64,000 nucleotides of DNA from Aerococcus urinaehominis (GTDB lineage: Bacteria; Bacillota; Bacilli; Lactobacillales; Aerococcaceae). This document shows positions 1 to 9,280 of this stretch, in pieces. A program made the translations under genes and the position numbers. The notes under the pieces were generated by a model. That model saw only the letters and a program-made list of their open reading frames with translations. It had not been told where the DNA came from and made no database searches. How positions within the stretch are numbered: the stretch's first letter is position 1; every line of letters begins with the position of its first letter. The stretch is from assembly GCF_001543245.1 (NCBI RefSeq), contig NZ_CP014163.1:1718387-1782386 (forward strand), in the 5' to 3' direction.

Positions 1-1194
1 CATGGTGCTGTCCTAAATAATCGGATTGTGCAGCCACCTATGCTAACTAACTCAGGCGCCAATGACGGCTATGTGACTGAGGATACCATCAATTATTATG
101 CCGCCCGGTCGCAATCAGCGGGTATGGTTATTGTGGAATATTCCTACGTCAGCTTTGCTGGTGGGCCTTCCCGGTCTTGGGCGGATGACCGCGAACAAAC
201 TGGTTTTTATAATGATTCTTATATTGAAGGGATGTCTAAAGTTGCGGAAGTCCTTAAAAAAGATGGCAACAAGGCAATTATACAGCTAGCCCACTCAGGT
301 CGGGAGTCCAACTGGCGGGCTAAGCAAGGTGAAAAAGTTTATGCGCCTTCTAAATTTGACTTTGGCTTCTTGGATTATGAAGTGGAAGAAATGACAGAGG
401 CTGACATCCAAGCTGTCATTGATGATTTCGCTGCGGCAGCTGTCCGGGCGGTAAAATGTGGTTTTGATGGGATTGAAATCCACGGTGCCAACCACTACTT
501 GCTCCAACAATTCTTCTCTGCCTGGTCTAACCGCCGTGATGACCAATGGGGTGGGGACTTAGCTGGCCGGATGAAATTTATTTTAGAAATTTGCCGGGCG
601 GTCTTTAAGGCCTTGAAAGATGTGGCGCCAGATGACTTTATCATTGGTTACCGTTTGTCGCCAGAAGAAATCCATGGCGATAATGTCGGCTATTCTTACC
701 AAGAAGCCCAGGAATTAGTCAAAGCCTTGGTTGATGAATTTGAATTTGACTATATCCATCTATCCCTACCTAAGTATGATGTCAAACCTGAGGGTCAGGA
801 CCAAACTTATGCGGACTTGTTCAAGCCACTCTTAAGTGAACCGATGAAGTTAATTATTGTTGGCGATGTCATGACTGAAGAAGCGGCCCAAGATGCCTTG
901 AATTATACGGACCTAGTCGCTGTCGGTCGGGCCACCTTGATCGACCCAGAATTTGGTTTGAAAATTTCTGAGGGGCGCGGGGACGAGATTATTCATGAAA
1001 TTTCCCCAGACCAGGTTAAAAAATCTCATTTAACACCAGGTTTGATCAACCTCTTCTCTGATCCTAATATGTATCCATGCTTACCGGGTCGGGAATCCAT
1101 CTACCATCTCCATCAAGCAGGTTCTTTAGACAAATCTGTTTTAAAAGATGGTACGGGTTCAGCCTACAATTTAGATGAATTAGAAGACCTATAA
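1..1194 (+). CDS. Old-yellow-enzyme family NADH:flavin oxidoreductase (5' truncated by window edge)
   Basis: Predicted FMN-dependent ene-reductase or NADH oxidase of the OYE family, a cytosolic TIM barrel. The reading frame is open from base 1. The GTG at 28 is probably not the start, because in-frame residues upstream (LNNRIVQPPM) match the conserved N-terminal strand of the family, so the true start lies left of the window. Visible family features are the N-terminal TNSGAND stretch, the active-site segment IEIHGANHYLLQQFFS and the C-terminal phosphate-binding VAVGRATLIDPEF. At least 397 residues are present, a usual length for the barrel alone, so the C-terminal Fe-S/pyridine nucleotide domains of the longer dienoyl reductases are absent. 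The substrate cannot be told from sequence. A strong terminator follows, and a LysR regulator lies next in the same direction. Confidence 0.85.
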   Translation, partial: HGAVLNNRIVQPPMLTNSGANDGYVTEDTINYYAARSQSAGMVIVEYSYVSFAGGPSRSWADDREQTGFYNDSYIEGMSKVAEVLKKDGNKAIIQLAHSGRESNWRAKQGEKVYAPSKFDFGFLDYEVEEMTEADIQAVIDDFAAAAVRAVKCGFDGIEIHGANHYLLQQFFSAWSNRRDDQWGGDLAGRMKFILEICRAVFKALKDVAPDDFIIGYRLSPEEIHGDNVGYSYQEAQELVKALVDEFEFDYIHLSLPKYDVKPEGQDQTYADLFKPLLSEPMKLIIVGDVMTEEAAQDALNYTDLVAVGRATLIDPEFGLKISEGRGDEIIHEISPDQVKKSHLTPGLINLFSDPNMYPCLPGRESIYHLHQAGSLDKSVLKDGTGSAYNLDELEDL

Positions 1195-1204
1195 GCCTAG
1201 CTTT

Positions 1205-1238
1205 ACTCACCGTGATATAATCATGGTGAGTATTTTTT
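1205..1238 (+). terminator. Rho-independent terminator after the OYE gene
   Basis: A 12-bp stem (ACTCACCGTGAT pairing with ATCATGGTGAGT, one G-U) around a 3-nt ATA loop is followed by seven T. It ends just before the ribosome site of the LysR gene and rules out the upstream ATG at 1223 as the LysR start, because that codon lies inside the stem. Confidence 0.9.
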
Positions 1239-1252
1239 TATGGGAGGACATA

Positions 1253-2158
1253 ATGAATTTAGACCAGCTCTTTTATATTGTTGAGATTGCCCAAACCAGG
1301 TCGCTGACCCAGGCAGCTCGGAATATCCATGTGTCCCAAGCCGGCCTCAGCCAGTCACTAGCCCAACTTGAAGATGAATTGCAGGTGACTATTTTTAAAC
1401 GGACCGTCAAGGGGAGTGAGCTGACACCAGAGGGCGAGCGCATTGTTGACCAGGCCAGGCAGGTTTTGGCAGCAGTGGCTGACTTAAAGGCTGAGGCTGC
1501 CAGCATCAACAGCAATCAGCCGCTTTTGTTCAAGATGGGGGTTGCTAATGAGTTGATGGCCCAGTTTGCAACTGAGATCCAAATCTTTCAGGACCAACAC
1601 CCACATTTTCAACTGAGTCTGGCAGAAGGGTTGACTGATCAAATTGTTAGTGAGGTCAGGGCGGGAAATTTGGATCTAGGCTTTATTGTGGTCAACCGCC
1701 AGCGTTATGACCAGCTCCTGGACCTGCAGTTTAAGGCAGTTATGCCTGCCCAATTTAAAGTCTATATGGCCAGCGACCATCCGCTAGCCAAGCAGGATCA
1801 GCTCAGTGCCACTGATCTGAAGCAGGTCAAATTAGCTGTCTTCACTGATGAATATATTGAGGACTTTATTGCTGATTTTACCAACCAGCACGGTCCCTTA
1901 AATGTGGTCTTACGAACAACGGCCTTTAAGCTGGTTTACGATTATATGGTCAACCAGGGCGCTGTATCTATTATTCGTGACAGTCAATTTCACAATAAAC
2001 TCCACCAAGACCAAGGTTCACAAATTGTTGGCCGCGATCTCCAAACAGCTGACCGTCATCAATTTATGCTAGGCTGGCTTTACCGTGATGACCGTCATTT
2101 TAACCATCTGGAAAGGGCCTTTATCCAGGCTATGACCGCTAGCCTTCAAGTTGACTAA
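1253..2158 (+). CDS. LysR family transcriptional regulator
   Basis: A 301-residue LysR-type regulator. Residues 1-60 form the winged HTH (MNLDQLFYIVEIAQTRSLTQ, then AARNIHVSQAGLSQSLAQLE), followed by an effector-binding periplasmic-fold domain from about residue 90. The start at 1253 was chosen over the in-frame ATG at 1223 because GGGAGG lies 6-7 bases upstream and the earlier codon is inside a terminator stem. The target is unknown. LysR regulators often control a neighbour, so the reductase just upstream is a candidate, but that gene is co-directional and separated by a terminator, which weakens the case. A terminator follows the stop. Confidence 0.88.
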   Translation: MNLDQLFYIVEIAQTRSLTQAARNIHVSQAGLSQSLAQLEDELQVTIFKRTVKGSELTPEGERIVDQARQVLAAVADLKAEAASINSNQPLLFKMGVANELMAQFATEIQIFQDQHPHFQLSLAEGLTDQIVSEVRAGNLDLGFIVVNRQRYDQLLDLQFKAVMPAQFKVYMASDHPLAKQDQLSATDLKQVKLAVFTDEYIEDFIADFTNQHGPLNVVLRTTAFKLVYDYMVNQGAVSIIRDSQFHNKLHQDQGSQIVGRDLQTADRHQFMLGWLYRDDRHFNHLERAFIQAMTASLQVD

Positions 2159-2174
2159 TGTGATAAATATTACC

Positions 2175-2197
2175 GCCCCGATAAGCGGGGCTTTTTT
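2175..2197 (+). terminator. Terminator after lysR
   Basis: Stem GCCCCG/CGGGGC with a short ATAAG loop followed by TTTTTT. Confidence 0.85.
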
Positions 2198-2269
2198 GTA
2201 CTTATTTGCCTGAAAAAATGACAGTCAGGAATGAATTAGAACGATTTAGGAAATCAGCCTGGAATTCCT

Positions 2270-2298
2270 TTGACCTGGGGCTTGGTCTTGACTAAGAT
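2270..2298 (+). promoter_or_regulatory. Sigma-A type promoter of the 2330 lipoprotein gene
   Basis: TTGACC at 2270-2275 and TAAGAT at 2293-2298 are separated by exactly 17 bp. The start codon at 2330 follows about 25 bases after the expected transcription start, with a GAGGTG ribosome site. Confidence 0.6.
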
Positions 2299-2329
2299 GG
2301 GGGAAAAGATGGACTAAAGAGGTGACACT

Positions 2330-3409
2330 ATGAAGGTGAAATTATGCTTAACGATGGTAGTCGCGGCCTGTTTGCTGGGGGCCTGCGACTTGATTTATGA
2401 GGACACTGCGAGCCCAGATGGCGATATTAGTAATTATTACAAGCCAAATGACGGCAACAGCTCAGGTCAAGCTAACGATGATGGCCAAGAAAGCCTTGTA
2501 GCTGAACCAGCACCAGACAACCAGCCGGAGTTACGCTATGAAGACTTATTGGGGCGGTATTATTATACGGATGGCAATTTTGCTTCTTCGGGTGGACTGG
2601 TGCTTGAACCAAATCATTTCACACGTGATAGTGGTGGTCAGAGCGTGACAGGCGAGATTAGAGATATTATTATTAAGGGCAACCATGTTGTACTTGATAT
2701 AGAAAACTACCATATGTTTACGCAAGACTTGTCGGGAAAAATTAATCAGTATGATTTCTATGTTGAGGAAGTGTTGGGTCAAGAGATGTTACGTTGGGGA
2801 GATTCTTATTTAATGAAAGGTCCTGATCAACGGGTGATGAAAATTGATCAGGCCTTACAGGACGTACCTTTTGGCATATTTATTAGAGTATGGCGTGAGC
2901 GTATCAAAGATATTAAAGATGGGACCTCCTATACTGGCCCCAGTGGCTATGTAAATGATTTGGCAGCTCATATTGCGGCCCGCTATGACAAGATGGTAAT
3001 GTATACGCTTTATGATTTTACTGGTGACGGCGTTGATGAAGTTGTTTTTATGCTGTCGCCGGACAAAGTGTTTGAAATCTACCGACAAACACCAGACAGA
3101 GGATTTGAGCGCATCTTTAACGATGACACCCTAGCTGAGCGTAGCGGCCTGACCTGGCTGGCCAATAACCCATTCCTGGTCCATGGATCGGGTGGGGCGA
3201 ATACAGGTGGCTACCGCTTATATGAGTTCCAGGGTGAGGACCTAGTTGAAGTTGGTAGTTATGACTATGATTATGGCATCAAGCCAGATGGGGGACCAAT
3301 TAACCAATCTGGGGTCTTGGACCAGGCTTATTTGGAAGAACTAAAACAGGCACCAAAGTTCCCCATGGGTAGCCTGGAGTGGGGCGATGTCTCCCGACCT
3401 CGCTATTAA
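2330..3409 (+). CDS. Secreted lipoprotein of unknown function
   Basis: Predicted membrane-anchored extracellular lipoprotein of 359 residues. The N-terminus MKVKLCLTMVVAACLLGAC gives a signal peptide with lipobox LGAC and lipidated Cys19. An acidic, Ser/Asn/Gln-rich linker follows (to about residue 65), typical of surface lipoproteins. The C-terminal half has the segment YDFTGDGVDEVVFML, an Asp/Gly-rich DxTGDGxDE pattern like the calcium-binding FG-GAP or VCBS-like repeats, suggesting a beta-structured metal-binding domain. I do not recognise the family. The gene stands alone between its own promoter and terminator. Confidence 0.7.
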   Translation: MKVKLCLTMVVAACLLGACDLIYEDTASPDGDISNYYKPNDGNSSGQANDDGQESLVAEPAPDNQPELRYEDLLGRYYYTDGNFASSGGLVLEPNHFTRDSGGQSVTGEIRDIIIKGNHVVLDIENYHMFTQDLSGKINQYDFYVEEVLGQEMLRWGDSYLMKGPDQRVMKIDQALQDVPFGIFIRVWRERIKDIKDGTSYTGPSGYVNDLAAHIAARYDKMVMYTLYDFTGDGVDEVVFMLSPDKVFEIYRQTPDRGFERIFNDDTLAERSGLTWLANNPFLVHGSGGANTGGYRLYEFQGEDLVEVGSYDYDYGIKPDGGPINQSGVLDQAYLEELKQAPKFPMGSLEWGDVSRPRY

Positions 3410-3431
3410 AAGTGACATTTAAAATTAATCC

Positions 3432-3460
3432 AGCCCCTTTCCTTGTGAAGGGGCTTTTTT
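3432..3460 (+). terminator. Terminator after the 2330 lipoprotein gene
   Basis: AGCCCCTT and AAGGGGCT arms around an 8-nt loop, followed by a T run. Confidence 0.9.
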
Positions 3461-3523
3461 AAGGGTACAATATGCAATGCCTACTATAGAAAAATTAGCA
3501 ACATTTAATAAAAGGGGACAGCT

Positions 3524-5038
3524 ATGAAAGAAGTAATTGTAATTGGGGCCGGGATGGCTGGTTTAACGGCGGCTATTCACCTGCAACGCCAGGGCTACCA
3601 GGTCAGTATTTATGAACAACAAGCCATTCCGGGTGGTAAGATGCACCAGATCAAGGACCAGGGTTTTACCTTTGATGTGGGGCCGACTTTAGTCATGTGG
3701 CCGGAAGCCTATAAGGGGATCTATGAGGCTGCGGGTCGGGACTACCGCGACTATATTAAGCTGCGCCAGCTCGATCCCATGTATGATGTTTACTTTATGG
3801 GTGACGATTATGAACGCTATTCTGTGTCTAACGACCTGACCAAGCTGACTGCCATGGCGGAATCTTTGGGGCCGGGTAATGCCCAAGGGCTGCTGGATTA
3901 TATGAGCGAGATGTACCGGCGTTATGAGGTGGCGGTCAAATACTTTATCCGCCGGCCTTTCCGCAACAAGCGGGATATTTATAATCCCTTTATGCTGCGG
4001 CAGACGCTGAAACTAAAAACTTTTGACTCGGCTAAAAATATGATGGCCAAGTTTATTCCTTCGAAAAAGTTACAGGAAATGATGGCCTTCCAAACCCTCT
4101 ATATCGGGGTGTCGCCGGAGAATGGGCCTTCTCTTTACAATATTATTCCCCTCATCGAGCTTCTCTATGGGGTCTACTTTTTAGAGGGGGGCATGCATAG
4201 CCACGCCCAGGGCATGGCCCGGCTCTTTACCGAACTGGGGGGTCAGATCCACTACGCCAGCCCGGTTGAAAAAATTATCATTGATGACGGGGTGGCCAAG
4301 GGGGTTATCAGCCAAGGTCAGCGGATTTTTGCCGACTATGTGATTTCCAACGCCGACTTTCCTTACACCATGGTCAACCTGGTTCAAGATGACCAGGCCC
4401 GGGGCAAGTACACGCCTGATTATATCGACCAAATGGACTATTCCTGCTCCTGCCTGGTCTTTTACTGGGGAGTTGATGGGGAATATAATGACCTGGAGAC
4501 GCATTCCTTTATGATCTCTCCTGACCTAGATAAAAACCTCAAGCAGATTTTTGCTGGCGACCTGATTGACCAGCCCTCGATTTACTTGAGTATCCTGTCC
4601 AATGGTGACAAGGGCATGGCGCCGACCGGTAAATCGGCCTTCTATTGCTTGATCCCGGTGCCAGAACTGGGGGTGGCCAAGCATGATTACGATGAAGATA
4701 CCATCGCTTATTACCGCCAGTGGGCCCTGGATTGTTTGGAAAAGCTACCAGGTCTAGCTGACATCCGCCACAAGATTGAACTAGAGCATCTTTTTAGTCC
4801 TAAAGACTTTGAGCAGGCCTTTTCTGCCTACCGGGGGGCGACCTTTGGCTTGCAACCGACCTTGAAGCAGTCCAACCACTGGCGGCCCCAGTCCAAGGCT
4901 AAAAATTGTGAGGGCCTTTACTTTACCGGCTCGTCAACCCACCCAGGAGCGGGCGTCCCGACGGCCATGGAGGGGGGCCGGATTGCGGCTGACGAGCTAA
5001 TTTTGGATGATCGGGGGGCGGCCAACCATGACGCTTAA
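3524..5038 (+). CDS. crtN: 4,4'-diapophytoene desaturase (CrtN-type)
   Basis: FAD-dependent desaturase that introduces double bonds into C30 4,4'-diapophytoene to give the yellow diaponeurosporene or diapolycopene at the membrane. The 504-residue protein opens with the dinucleotide-binding fold (VIVIGAGMAGLTAA, GxGxxG at residues 8-13) and the following glutamate-bearing strand IYEQQAIPGGKM. The C-terminal FAD motif TGSSTHPGAGVPTAMEGG is near residue 470. Length and motifs match CrtN/CrtI desaturases. The stop overlaps the start of crtM by 11 bases, so the two are translationally coupled. The C30 assignment rests on this pairing in a Firmicute and on CrtN-like length; a C40 phytoene desaturase cannot be excluded from sequence alone. 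No crtO/P/Q genes are nearby, so the end product is probably an unmodified carotene. Confidence 0.88.
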   Translation: MKEVIVIGAGMAGLTAAIHLQRQGYQVSIYEQQAIPGGKMHQIKDQGFTFDVGPTLVMWPEAYKGIYEAAGRDYRDYIKLRQLDPMYDVYFMGDDYERYSVSNDLTKLTAMAESLGPGNAQGLLDYMSEMYRRYEVAVKYFIRRPFRNKRDIYNPFMLRQTLKLKTFDSAKNMMAKFIPSKKLQEMMAFQTLYIGVSPENGPSLYNIIPLIELLYGVYFLEGGMHSHAQGMARLFTELGGQIHYASPVEKIIIDDGVAKGVISQGQRIFADYVISNADFPYTMVNLVQDDQARGKYTPDYIDQMDYSCSCLVFYWGVDGEYNDLETHSFMISPDLDKNLKQIFAGDLIDQPSIYLSILSNGDKGMAPTGKSAFYCLIPVPELGVAKHDYDEDTIAYYRQWALDCLEKLPGLADIRHKIELEHLFSPKDFEQAFSAYRGATFGLQPTLKQSNHWRPQSKAKNCEGLYFTGSSTHPGAGVPTAMEGGRIAADELILDDRGAANHDA

Positions 5039-5972
5039 GCCGCCAGCAGACCTCAAGGCCTCCTTCGCCTACGCTGACCAGGTCATGGCCCAGGCCTCCA
5101 AGAGCTTCTACCAAGCCTTTTCCCTCTTGCCCAAGGACCGCTTTTTAGCGGTGACGGCCCTCTATGCCTTCAACCGTTATGTGGATGATGTGGTTGATGA
5201 AGATTTGGGTGCCAACCAACCGGCCGATATTGTCGGCCACTTAGAAGACCTGGCTGACAACCTAGATCGGCTAGAGACTGACCAGGCAGTGGCCCCGGTC
5301 TTCGCTGATTTGGCTTGGTGGCCGGCCTTTGCCTGGACGGTGAGAACTTATGGCATTGAAATTTCTGCCCTCAAGGCCCAGATCAAAGGGCAGCTGCTGG
5401 ACATGGCTGATTTTAAAGTGACTAGCCTAGCGGATTTGGTCTACTATAGCCAGCACGTGGCCGGGTCGGTGGGCTTGATGATGCTACCTATACTGGTGGC
5501 GGAGGGTCAGGATGCTAGGGATCCCGACTTGCGGGCGGCCTGCCAGGACTTAGGGGTGGGCATGCAGTTCACTAATATTTTGCGCGATGTCGGTGAAGAC
5601 TACCGCGACCGCGGGCGAATTTACCTGCCCCGTGACCTGATGGCCCAGTATGGGGTCGATGCAGCTATGATTAGCCAGCTGAGCCAGGAGGAGGGGGCTG
5701 ACCTTGCTGTGCCGCCAGCCTTTGCGGCCTTGTGGGAGGACCTAGCTGGTCATGCTGACCATTACTATCAAGGCATCTTTAACCACTTACCAGCCTTCCA
5801 CCCCCGGGCCCGCTTGCCGCTAGCGGCTTCGGCCCTGATTTATCACGGTATTCAGGATGCCGTGCGGGCAAACGGCTATAACTGCCTGACCCAGCGCAAT
5901 TACACCAGTAAGCTGGACCGCTTGCGCCTCATTAAAAAAGCCCAGACCAAGTTGAAGGGTCTGAGCTCCTAA
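5028..5972 (+). CDS. crtM: 4,4'-diapophytoene synthase (CrtM-type squalene/phytoene synthase)
   Basis: Condenses two farnesyl diphosphates head-to-head to give C30 4,4'-diapophytoene, the substrate of CrtN. The 314-residue protein has both Asp-rich Mg-diphosphate motifs: DDVVD at residues 53-57 and, near residue 180, QFTNILRDVGEDYRDRG. The in-frame codon at 5007 is a less likely start; the ATG at 5028 has a G-rich ribosome site inside crtN and gives the usual N-terminus. A terminator closes the two-gene operon. Both genes are GC-richer than the window average. Confidence 0.9.
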   Translation: MTLKPPADLKASFAYADQVMAQASKSFYQAFSLLPKDRFLAVTALYAFNRYVDDVVDEDLGANQPADIVGHLEDLADNLDRLETDQAVAPVFADLAWWPAFAWTVRTYGIEISALKAQIKGQLLDMADFKVTSLADLVYYSQHVAGSVGLMMLPILVAEGQDARDPDLRAACQDLGVGMQFTNILRDVGEDYRDRGRIYLPRDLMAQYGVDAAMISQLSQEEGADLAVPPAFAALWEDLAGHADHYYQGIFNHLPAFHPRARLPLAASALIYHGIQDAVRANGYNCLTQRNYTSKLDRLRLIKKAQTKLKGLSS

Positions 5973-5987
5973 ATAGAATTTTAAGCA

Positions 5988-6031
5988 ACCAGGCTGAGGG
6001 TAGTAGTCACTGCCCCAGCCTGGTTTTTCTT
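5988..6031 (+). terminator. Terminator of crtNM
   Basis: ACCAGGCTGAGGG pairs with CCCCAGCCTGGT across an 11-nt loop and is followed by TTTTTCTTTTT. The B1 repeat array begins about 40 bases later. Confidence 0.88.
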
Positions 6032-6067
6032 TTTGAATTGTACCTGAGCCGATAGGGGGAGGGCGGG

Positions 6068-6392
6068 GAAGTAGCTTAAGGTACCCAGTTAGGCTATTTC
6101 AGCGCAGCTTCAATGGCGAATTATCCATTTCTCGGGCGATGAAGTAGCTTAAGCCAGGCAGTTAAGCTATATCAGCTCGGTTTCGCTGTCATGTCGCCTT
6201 TTCCATGGGTGGTGAACTAGCTTAAGGTACCCAGTTAGGCTATTTCAGCGCAGCTTCAATGGCGAATCGTCCAGTTCTCGGGCGGCGAAATAGCTTAAGT
6301 CACCTAGTTAGGCTATATCAGCTCGGTTTCGCTGCTATTTCGCCTTTTTCTTGGTCCGCGAACTAGCTTAAGCCGCCTTGTTAAGCTAGTTC
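6068..6392 (+). repeat. Repeat array B1: five inverted repeats at an exact 73-bp period
   Basis: Units begin at 6068, 6141, 6214, 6287 and 6360, exactly 73 bp apart. Each unit has arms of the form GAAnTAGCTTAAG and GTTAAGCTAnTTC around 6-7 variable bases. In the last unit the fourth base pairs as C-G (GAACTAGC/GCTAGTTC). The roughly 40-bp spacers alternate between two types, one containing CGCAGCTTCAATGGCGAAT and one containing CTCGGTTTCGCTG. The array fills the gap between the converging crtM and the 6552 gene. No coding potential was seen. Confidence 0.85.
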
Positions 6393-6469
6393 ACTATGGG
6401 TTCAAGCTTGTGAGTTAGACTAAAGTCTAAAATTAAATGAGCTATTTTAAGCAATATCACTTGATTAAA

Positions 6470-6502
6470 GTAAAAAGAACTGCGACCGCGGTCACAGTTC
6501 TT
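6470..6502 (-). terminator. Terminator of the minus-strand 6552 gene
   Basis: A near-perfect hairpin (AGAACTG-GACC/GGTC-CAGTTCT with centre GC) is followed on the minus strand by TTTTTAC. It lies about 50 bases beyond the stop of the 6552-7355 gene. Confidence 0.8.
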
Positions 6503-6551
6503 CTGATTTAACCAGATAAGCTTAAGGTTTTATGGGAGTCGCAGACCTAGC

Positions 6552-7355
6552 CTAGTCGGCCATGAGTCCCTGGCCTTTTAAATACCGGTAGTGGTCCAGG
6601 GCGGTGACCAAGTGGATGGCGCCAGCTTGGGCTAACTGGTTGCTATAAAATGCGGCTTTTTCCGGGCCAAAAAGAGCTTCGGGTTGGGGGTCAGCCTTGA
6701 TGTCGGTGTGGCGAACCAGCCGCGACCAGTTTGGTAGGAGGGGCATGGGTAGGGGGGCAAAGTCGACCGCGGCCTGGAGGTCAAAGATTTGCTTGTAGAG
6801 CTGGTGGTTGGGGTCCAAGTAGTCAAGGACAATCACAAAATCAGCGTCTTTAAGTCGGGTCAGGCGCCGGTCCTTTCGCCAGTCCGTTTCCCTATCGAAG
6901 GGACCAGTGACCTGGCTTTCGATACCCAGGGCCACCAGTTGCTGGCTAAGGAAATGGGCGACCTGGGCTTGGCTGTCATCTTGGTAAATAATATCAACCA
7001 GGTTACTTTGTTCAAGCCAAATCCGGTAGTTTTCCAGCATGGTCTGGTTGTCATAGTAACCAATTAGGTCCTGACTCAGCAGGCGGTAGTGGTGGTAGGC
7101 CCAAGCAGCCGGGCTGGTGTCGGCTAGCAGGTCAGGGCGGTGGAATTTAAGATAATTCTGCAGGTCAGTGTATGTCAGCCCATCAATGGCATAGAGGTCG
7201 CCGCGCAAACTTTCTGGGTCCAAGCCCTGTTTCTGGGCAAAACTTTCTTCATCGAGCTTAACAATATCAGCTGCCTGGTCAAAGAGCCGGGCAAGTAGGT
7301 CGGCCTGGTCGTTGTCATAAGGACGTTCCGCATAGGCGCTAAATTGAGTGTGCAT
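6552..7355 (-). CDS. Hypothetical protein
   Basis: A 267-residue soluble protein with no recognised family. It lacks a signal peptide and membrane segments and is rich in Asp, Gln, Leu and Tyr. The start at 7355 (MHTQFSAYAERPYDNDQ) was preferred to the in-frame ATG at 7373 because GGAAGGGAGA lies just upstream of it. Mid-protein, the segment LKDADFVIVLDYLDPNHQLY resembles an alpha/beta strand-helix element, but no catalytic motif stands out. Its upstream region carries the first PhoP-box-like repeat (7461-7500), in the opposite orientation. A dedicated terminator follows. Confidence 0.6.
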   Translation of the reverse strand: MHTQFSAYAERPYDNDQADLLARLFDQAADIVKLDEESFAQKQGLDPESLRGDLYAIDGLTYTDLQNYLKFHRPDLLADTSPAAWAYHHYRLLSQDLIGYYDNQTMLENYRIWLEQSNLVDIIYQDDSQAQVAHFLSQQLVALGIESQVTGPFDRETDWRKDRRLTRLKDADFVIVLDYLDPNHQLYKQIFDLQAAVDFAPLPMPLLPNWSRLVRHTDIKADPQPEALFGPEKAAFYSNQLAQAGAIHLVTALDHYRYLKGQGLMAD

Positions 7356-7725
7356 GAAGTCTCCCTTCCGCATTAAGCAGTGGCTAAAGCAACAATTTTC
7401 TGTCTCTAATATAGCATGATTTGCGGCTAAAGGCTCGCCTGAAGCTAGGGAAAATGAAAATTTACAAAAGACTCACACTAAATTTACCGGAAGTTAACAA
7501 AGGAAGTTGAGGTGGTATTTAACTAGTTTGGTTTTTATTTTTCTGAAAACTATCTTCTTAAGAGCCAATATGAACCTCTAATCTTTGAATTTACCCATAA
7601 TAAAAGCTAATTATAATTTGGATAATTAAATACTTCGAAAGATTTCGCTTTATGAATTTTTAAAAACTAAAAAATTAAACTAGGAGTATAATTACTCTGT
7701 TATTTTTTGCAAGGAGATGGAATGA
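7356..7725. other. AT-rich intergenic region at the left edge of the urease island
   Basis: A 370-bp gap between divergent genes with no ORF of note. Base composition drops sharply toward AT from about 7490 onward. It holds the 40-bp PhoP-box-like repeat (7461-7500) and several TATAAT-like hexamers (for example 7687-7692) without a convincing -35 partner at 17 bp. I saw no NikR-type palindrome. Confidence 0.5.
7461..7500 (+). promoter_or_regulatory. PhoP-box-like operator, left copy of a 40-bp direct repeat flanking the urease island
   Basis: Four hexamers of the PhoP half-site type (TT[A/T/C]ACA) follow at an exact 11-bp period: TTTACA 7461, CTCACA 7472, TTTACC 7483, TTAACA 7494. The spacers are AAAGA, CTAAA and GGAAG. 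The 40 bases match 18552-18591 at 38 positions, including the spacers, so the two are copies. Here it lies 226 bp upstream of the transporter operon. Confidence 0.6.
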
Positions 7726-9264
7726 ATGAGAAAAAGGAATAAATTATATTTTGTTGGGCTAGCTAGTATACTTTCGTTATCGTTAGTAGCTTGCCAATCA
7801 AATATAAGTAGTGAGTCGGTTGCTGATGAATCTTTGGTCTATGTTGATCGGGATATTAATTCTACACTAGATCCAGATAAGCCGCTCACAGATTCCTATT
7901 TGAAAAGAGCTGGTGCAGCAGAAGCATTGTTCTGGGTTAACAGCAAAGGTGAGGTTGAAAATCAATTAGCTGATAAAGCTGAACAAATTGATGATACCCA
8001 CTGGAAAATTCATTTAAATCCTAAGGCTAAATATTGGTCAGGAGAGCCAGTAACTGCGGATAAGGTCATTGCTTCTTATGAACGTTCTAAAGCGGTTAAT
8101 CCCTCAGTTGAAAGTTTATTACGTGGGTTAACATTAACTGCAGATAGTGAAAAAGAGATTAGTGTTGTGAGTGATATCCCTGGTTTGGATGTGCCTTTGA
8201 ACCTATCTAAAATTACTATTCTAAACCCTGATAAATCCTTTGAAAGTGTTGATCAAGTTGATTTAACGGGACCATATAAGATTGAAAAATTTACCCCTAA
8301 ACAGTCTTTAGAACTAGTTAGAAATGACCAATACTACGGAGATTTAGCAAAAATTGAGCATGTTACGATGCAAGAAGTATCGGATTAACAGTCACGTCTG
8401 ATCGCTCTAAAATCAGGACAAGCTGATATTGTCGGCCATTTATCAACTGCCAATGCTAAAGAAGTTGAAGAAAATTCTAAGGAAGACCTAATTAATTCAA
8501 AATCTAGCTCAACGCTATCTGTTTATCTTAATCAACAACGCGGTCCATTATCTGATAAACAAGTACGTCAAGCTCTAGCTTGGGGAACAAATCGACAAGC
8601 TTTATGTGACAGTGCTTGGAATGGCTATGCTGCACCAAGTGCTACTTGGTTAGGTACTCATCCAAGCTTTAGTGAAGAAGCTACCGCTGTCTATCCTAAG
8701 TACGATAAGGCAAAGGCAGAGGCGTTATTAGATCAGGCTGGCTGGAAAAAAGAGGCAGATGGTATCCGCTATAAGGACGGTCAGCCCCTTGAATTGAAAT
8801 TAATGACTTGGGGTACTGATAAGCTGCTAGGTGAATCTTTGCAAGGTCAGTGGATTGAACTAGGTGTTAAAGTTAATTTAAACCATGTTGATTATAGCGT
8901 CATTGAACAGGCGCGTGAAAATGGTGATTGGGATGGTATCATCGAGGCTTGGGATACTTTTGGCGACTTATATACTGGTTTATCTCAAGAATTTTCAAAA
9001 GATGGCTCAATCAATTACGGTAAATACTATAATCCTGAAGTTGAATCACTATTGAATCAGTTATCTCAAGAAGGCGATAGTCAAAGACAAAATGAGATAG
9101 CCAAAGAAATAAATAGAATGACTGCTGAAGACGCACCGTTAATTGCACTTATGCCACGCCCTTCTTTATATGGTAAGCAAAAAGATGTAAAAGGCTTTGA
9201 GGCGCATTTTATGCAGTTTGAAAATGTCATCTCCAATAAATTAAGCGTTAATTCGGGCAATTAG
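7726..9264 (+). pseudogene. Oligopeptide/nickel-type ABC substrate-binding lipoprotein, interrupted by in-frame TAA
   Basis: SBP_bac_5 family binding lipoprotein. The N-terminus MRKRNKLYFVGLASILSLSLVAC supplies the lipobox (Cys23) and AAGGAG lies upstream. The frame stops at TAA 8386-8388 (…QEVSD, stop, QSRLIALKSGQAD…) and continues in the same frame without further stops to 9264, giving the expected total of about 510 codons. The downstream part begins with a typical family segment (SRLIALKSGQADI), so a single substitution, for example in a Gln or Glu codon, explains the stop. Position next to urease suggests nickel as the substrate, as with NikA/CntA-type proteins; peptide binding is the alternative. 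A sequencing error or stop readthrough cannot be excluded. Confidence 0.8.
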
Positions 9265-9280
9265 AGAGAAGGCTTGTTTA

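Noticed and set aside
1223-1252. Upstream in-frame ATG for the LysR gene
   Set aside because: It lies inside the terminator stem and lacks a ribosome site; the ATG at 1253 has GGGAGG.
7687-7692. Promoter for the transporter operon
   Set aside because: TATAAT is present but no -35 sequence lies at a suitable distance.
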